DNA of 64,000 nucleotides from contig NZ_JAUSSM010000002.1 in assembly GCF_030812315.1 (NCBI RefSeq), positions 620,001-684,000 of the forward strand, given 5' to 3'. The translations under genes and the position numbers were made by a program. Source of the DNA: Arthrobacter oryzae (GTDB lineage: Bacteria; Actinomycetota; Actinomycetes; Actinomycetales; Micrococcaceae). The notes beneath the pieces are model-generated. The model did no database searches, was not told where the DNA came from, and was given only the letters and a program-made list of their open reading frames with translations. Numbering within the stretch: the first letter of the stretch is position 1; each line of letters opens with the position of its first letter. Below, in pieces: positions 61,174 through 64,000 of this stretch.

Positions 61174-62226
61174 ATGACGACCAAAACCACCGTCGCAATC
61201 GCCGTCCCGCTCGAAGCTGAGCTGGTTGAGCGCATCCGCGCCGTAGATCCCGCCGTGACCGTCCTCTATGAGCCCGATCTCCTCCCGCCTGAACGGTTCC
61301 CCGCGGACCACTCCGGCGATCCGGACTTCAGGCGCACTCCGGAACAGGAGGAGCAGTACTGGGACATGCTGAACAAGGCCGACATCCTGTACGGCTTTCC
61401 CAACGAGAATCCTGCCGGACTTGCCCGCATCGCCCTCAGCAATCCCCGGCTCCAGTGGATCCACGCAATGGCCGCAGGCGCAGGCGGAGCTGTCAAAGCA
61501 TCCGGCCTGGACCAGGAAACCCTGCAGAAATTCAAAGTCACCACCTCCGCCGGAGTACACGCCCTGCCGCTGGCGGAATTCGCCGCACTGGGTATCCTCA
61601 ACGGCTTCAAGCGCAGCGCCGAGCTCGCCGTGGACCAGGCCGCCAAGGTCTGGCCGGAACTGCGCACCCCGACCCGCCTGGTGAACGGCTCCACCCTGGT
61701 AGTGACGGGCCTCGGTGAAATCGGGCTGGAAACAGCACGCATCGCCCGGGCACTCGGCATGAAGGTGAGCGGCACCAAACGGAACGTTGAGCCGATCGAC
61801 GGCATTGAAACGGTTGCCGGCAACGACGGCCTGGCCGGTCTGCTCGCCTCGGCTGACGCCGTTGTGAATACCCTGCCCGGCACGCCGTATACCGAGAAGC
61901 TGTTCAACCGTGAGGTGTTCGCCGCCATGAAGCCGGGAACGGTGTTCGTCAACGTGGGCCGCGGCACAGTGGTGGACGAAGACGCCCTGCTGGAGGCGCT
62001 CGACAACGGCAAGGTGGGCTACGCCTGCCTCGACGTGTTCGCCGTCGAACCCCTGCCGCAGGACAGCCCGCTCTGGAACCACCCCAAGGTCATGGTGTCC
62101 CCGCACACTTCGGCCCTGAGCGCGGCGGAGAACCGGCTGATCGCCGAACGCTTCAGCAGTAACCTGCGGACATTCCTCGACGGCGGGGAACTCCCCCACC
62201 TCGTGGACACCGTGCACTTCTACTAA
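61174..62226 (+). CDS. D-2-hydroxyacid dehydrogenase
   Basis: A 350-residue NAD(P)-dependent dehydrogenase of the D-isomer type. Rossmann GLGEIGLETARIARALG near residue 185, then the arginine/glutamate/histidine triad in VNVGRGTVVDEDALLEAL, CLDVFAVEPLPQDSPLW and SPHTSALS. Residue preferences after the Rossmann loop cannot decide between NAD and NADP. It is divergent from the sugar-acid operon and may reduce 2-keto acids made by it. Upstream ATGs (61162, 61165) are possible starts. Confidence 0.87.
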   Translation: MTTKTTVAIAVPLEAELVERIRAVDPAVTVLYEPDLLPPERFPADHSGDPDFRRTPEQEEQYWDMLNKADILYGFPNENPAGLARIALSNPRLQWIHAMAAGAGGAVKASGLDQETLQKFKVTTSAGVHALPLAEFAALGILNGFKRSAELAVDQAAKVWPELRTPTRLVNGSTLVVTGLGEIGLETARIARALGMKVSGTKRNVEPIDGIETVAGNDGLAGLLASADAVVNTLPGTPYTEKLFNREVFAAMKPGTVFVNVGRGTVVDEDALLEALDNGKVGYACLDVFAVEPLPQDSPLWNHPKVMVSPHTSALSAAENRLIAERFSSNLRTFLDGGELPHLVDTVHFY

Positions 62227-62256
62227 GCCCATAATCCAGGGTCCACTGGACCCCGC

Positions 62257-62315
62257 GGCACCCACAAACAGGGCGCCCCTCCGGCAACGGAGGGGCCGCC
62301 CTGTTTGTGGGTGCC
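62257..62315. terminator. Long bidirectional terminator
   Basis: Perfect 18-bp outer arms (62257-62274 and 62298-62315) with an inner 8-bp stem GCCCCTCC/GGAGGGGC. It lies between the converging dehydrogenase and paiB-like genes. Confidence 0.9.
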
Positions 62316-62319
62316 GGGA

Positions 62320-62943
62320 TTATTGCCGCCTTGCCCGCTCGACGTCGGCGGCGCTCTCAGCTTGGCCCCGGGCAGCAAGTCCGGCCACCACACCGTCGAT
62401 GTCGGCGTCCGGGCGGTTTTGGCTGAGCTTGGTCTTCGCCTCGATCCTGGTGATAACCAGTTCCAGGCCCACGATGGCGCGCAGCTGCCCGGAAATGTAG
62501 CGCTCCGGTGCATCGTCCACGCTCCACGGGTGGTCAAAGCCTGCTTCGTTGGTGTCGGTCAGCCGCCTGACCTGGCCGGCGAGCCAGTCCGGGTCGTCGT
62601 GGATCACCAAGTTGCCGTATACATGCGCCGTGGAGTAGTTCCAAGTGGGCACAACGCGGCCGTGCTCGGCCTTGGAGGCGTACCAGGACGGCGAGACGTA
62701 GGCGTCCGCGCCCTGGACGATGGCAAGTGCTTCTCCGATCACCGGCTCGGACCACTGCGCATTGTTCCGGGCAACGTGGGTGTGCAGGGCACCATATTCG
62801 CCGATGGACGGATCGAAAACAAATGGCAGCAGCGTTGCCAGCATGCCCTGCGGGGTCATGGTGACCAGATTGGCTGCGGCCGGCCGGGAAAGGAGATGGC
62901 TGATCGCGTCCGGTCCGGCTGCGAAGTGGGTTGGAATGTACAT
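62320..62943 (-). CDS. PaiB-like FMN-binding protein
   Basis: A 207-residue FMN-binding split-barrel protein of the PaiB/negative transcriptional regulator family. MYIPTHF at the start, ATLLPFVFDP near residue 36, LHTHVARNNAQW near residue 53, and VPTWNYSTAHVYGNLVIHDD near residue 99 are family hallmarks. Some relatives bind FMN and repress protease genes in Bacillus; others are oxidoreductases. It starts 4 bases after the EamA stop codon on the same strand, so the two form an operon. Confidence 0.9.
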   Translation of the reverse strand: MYIPTHFAAGPDAISHLLSRPAAANLVTMTPQGMLATLLPFVFDPSIGEYGALHTHVARNNAQWSEPVIGEALAIVQGADAYVSPSWYASKAEHGRVVPTWNYSTAHVYGNLVIHDDPDWLAGQVRRLTDTNEAGFDHPWSVDDAPERYISGQLRAIVGLELVITRIEAKTKLSQNRPDADIDGVVAGLAARGQAESAADVERARRQ

Positions 62944-62947
62944 GATG

Positions 62948-63937
62948 CTAATCCTTTGCAGGCTGGAGGGATCTTGTGTCGTGTTGGACAGCGTGCGGAG
63001 CGGTCGCCGGCTTGTCCATTGGCTTCAGTCGGACCCGGACGGCGGCACCTGCGCAGAGTATGACCGCGAGGCCGCCGACAATGGTGGACAAGGTCAGGGC
63101 CTCGCCCAGCAGGAGGCCGGCCCAGCAGATGCTCAGCACCGGCTGGACGAGTTGGATCTGGCTGACCTGGGCCATGGGTCCGATGGCCAGGCCCCGGTAC
63201 CAGGCGAAGAAGCCCAAGAACATGCTCACCACGCCGAGGTACGCGAATGCCCCCCACTGGACGGCAGTGGCTGACGGCGGTTGCTGGGCCATGGAAAGCA
63301 TCGTCAGGAACACCATTAGCGGCGATGCCAGCACCAACGCCCAGGAGACGGTCTGCCAGGGGCCGAGCTCCCGGGCAAGCATGCCGCCCTCGGCGTAGCC
63401 GATGGCCGCTGCCACCACTGCACCAAGGAGCAGCAGGTCCGCCGAGTGCAGCTGTCCGAATCCGCCGGACTGCATGGAGGCGAAAGCGATGGCCGCCAGC
63501 GCGCCCACACCGGTGATCAGCCAGAACGCTACGGGCGGACGCTCCCGCCCTCGGAGGACTGCAGCCGTCGCCGTCGCGGCCGGGAGCAGCGCGATGACCA
63601 CCGCGCCGTGGCCGGCCGGCGTGGTGGTGAGCGCGAAGGAGGTCAGCAAGGGAAAACCAATGACGACGCCGGCAGCCACCACCGCCAGCCGGGCCCACTG
63701 GACGCCGCGGGGAAGCCGCTGCCGCGCGAGGGCGAGGGCGATGACGGCCAGGACCGCGGCGACCACCGCGCGGCCGGACCCGATGAACAGCGGCGAAAGC
63801 CCCGCGACGGCGACTTTCGTGAAGGGAACCGTGAACGAGAAGGCCGCTACTCCGAGGAGGCCCCACCACAGTCCGGAAGGAACCCGGGACAGTACCACTG
63901 GCCGAACCACGGTAGTAGCGCTACTATTGTGTCTCAT
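62948..63937 (-). CDS. EamA-family (DMT) transporter
   Basis: About 329 residues with ten hydrophobic segments from GLWWGLLGVAAFSFTVPF to IVGGLAVILCAGAAVRV, in the two-EamA-repeat arrangement of drug/metabolite exporters. A conserved Glu stands in the IGYAEGGML segment and a Trp-Tyr pair in LGFFAWYRGLA. ATG 63937 overlaps the start of the divergent gene; a GTG at 63910 (VVRPVVLS) is another start and would leave an intergenic palindrome uncoded. Export substrate is unknown. Confidence 0.85.
   Translation of the reverse strand: MRHNSSATTVVRPVVLSRVPSGLWWGLLGVAAFSFTVPFTKVAVAGLSPLFIGSGRAVVAAVLAVIALALARQRLPRGVQWARLAVVAAGVVIGFPLLTSFALTTTPAGHGAVVIALLPAATATAAVLRGRERPPVAFWLITGVGALAAIAFASMQSGGFGQLHSADLLLLGAVVAAAIGYAEGGMLARELGPWQTVSWALVLASPLMVFLTMLSMAQQPPSATAVQWGAFAYLGVVSMFLGFFAWYRGLAIGPMAQVSQIQLVQPVLSICWAGLLLGEALTLSTIVGGLAVILCAGAAVRVRLKPMDKPATAPHAVQHDTRSLQPAKD
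63913..63926. promoter_or_regulatory. Perfect palindrome between divergent eamA-type and mocR-type genes
   Basis: TAGTAGCGCTACTA is a perfect 14-bp palindrome. Its right half, TACTAT at 63922-63927, could be the -10 box for the plus-strand gene, 8 bases before its ATG, so a bound regulator would block the promoter. Confidence 0.6.
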
Positions 63938-64000
63938 GAACAACGATAGCAGTTCCCGAATTGCGACGCGACTACGGGAATGGATCGCCAAAGCCGCACC
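63936..64000 (+). CDS. Start of a probable MocR/GntR-type PLP-fold regulator, partial
   Basis: Only 21 codons are in the window: MNNDSSSRIATRLREWIAKAAP. The arrangement, divergent from an EamA exporter and with a short N-terminal SxxIATRLREWI helix, matches MocR-type regulators (winged helix plus aminotransferase fold), which often control such exporters. The assignment is by context and a few residues only. Confidence 0.45.
   Translation, partial: MNNDSSSRIATRLREWIAKAA

Noticed and set aside
1..64000. CRISPR arrays, insertion sequences, phage genes, rRNA genes
   Set aside because: No regularly spaced repeats, transposase or integrase motifs, phage structural genes or rRNA sequence were seen.

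Overview
The window is a 64 kb chromosomal segment from a high-GC Gram-positive bacterium, most likely a member of the Micrococcaceae close to Arthrobacter or Pseudarthrobacter. This rests on the strong G/C bias at third codon positions, the tig-clpP1-clpP2-clpX cluster, a mycothiol-dependent nitroreductase homologue, GlbO and MptB homologues, and an N-terminally extended GapB. These are family and gene-order inferences; no database search was run. I saw no prophage, insertion sequence, CRISPR array or rRNA operon.

Left part (1-28 kb): conserved housekeeping genes. folC (start only) and ileS, the latter behind a T-box leader, are followed by a membrane EEP-domain protein, an SDR, an internally shortened DUF488 protein and valS. 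Next come a mycothiol nitroreductase homologue, clpX, clpP2, clpP1, tig, tRNA-Pro, tRNA-Gly, a nei-type DNA glycosylase, rpiB, pepN, an OsmC protein, an epimerase, mscS, glbO, tesB, ettA, a lipoprotein, an SSB paralogue and tRNA-Arg. As I recall it, much of this set matches the Mycobacterium tuberculosis region from about Rv2447c to Rv2478c, so it looks like an old actinobacterial backbone.

Middle part (28-43 kb): a carbohydrate region. A three-gene minus-strand operon (Gfo/Idh/MocA oxidoreductase, DUF993 aldolase-like protein, TIM-barrel sugar isomerase) is divergent from a LacI-family regulator, with two LacI-type operators between them. An acetyl-esterase-like hydrolase follows the regulator. 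Beyond a GNAT gene lies a xylose module: a ROK regulator (xylR type) divergent from xylA-xylB, with a galactose-mutarotase-like protein converging on xylB. A methionine aminopeptidase, an AlkD-like protein and an MptB-like mannosyltransferase close this part.

Right part (43-64 kb): orn, tRNA-His, def, a membrane-anchored HNH nuclease, gapB, the RNase P RNA gene (minus strand), a Tat lipoprotein esterase, yaaA, a zinc-ribbon/Nif3 pair, msrA, cysK-cysE and a short-chain dehydrogenase. Then follows a gluconate/idonate block: gnd, a GntR/FCD regulator, idonate dehydrogenase and gluconate 5-dehydrogenase homologues, a HIBADH-type oxidoreductase and a divergent 2-hydroxyacid dehydrogenase. The window ends with a PaiB-like protein and an EamA transporter divergent from the start of a probable MocR-type regulator, with a perfect palindrome between them.

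The most interesting items are: the uncharacterised LacI-controlled sugar operon; the translational T-box of ileS with a visible anti-Shine-Dalgarno hairpin; a ClgR-like site upstream of clpP1; several proteins that lost hallmark residues (CPFA instead of CPWC, a half zinc ribbon, a DUF488 protein lacking its middle, an SSB without the acidic tip); and unexplained palindromes near lapA, yaaA and eamA.
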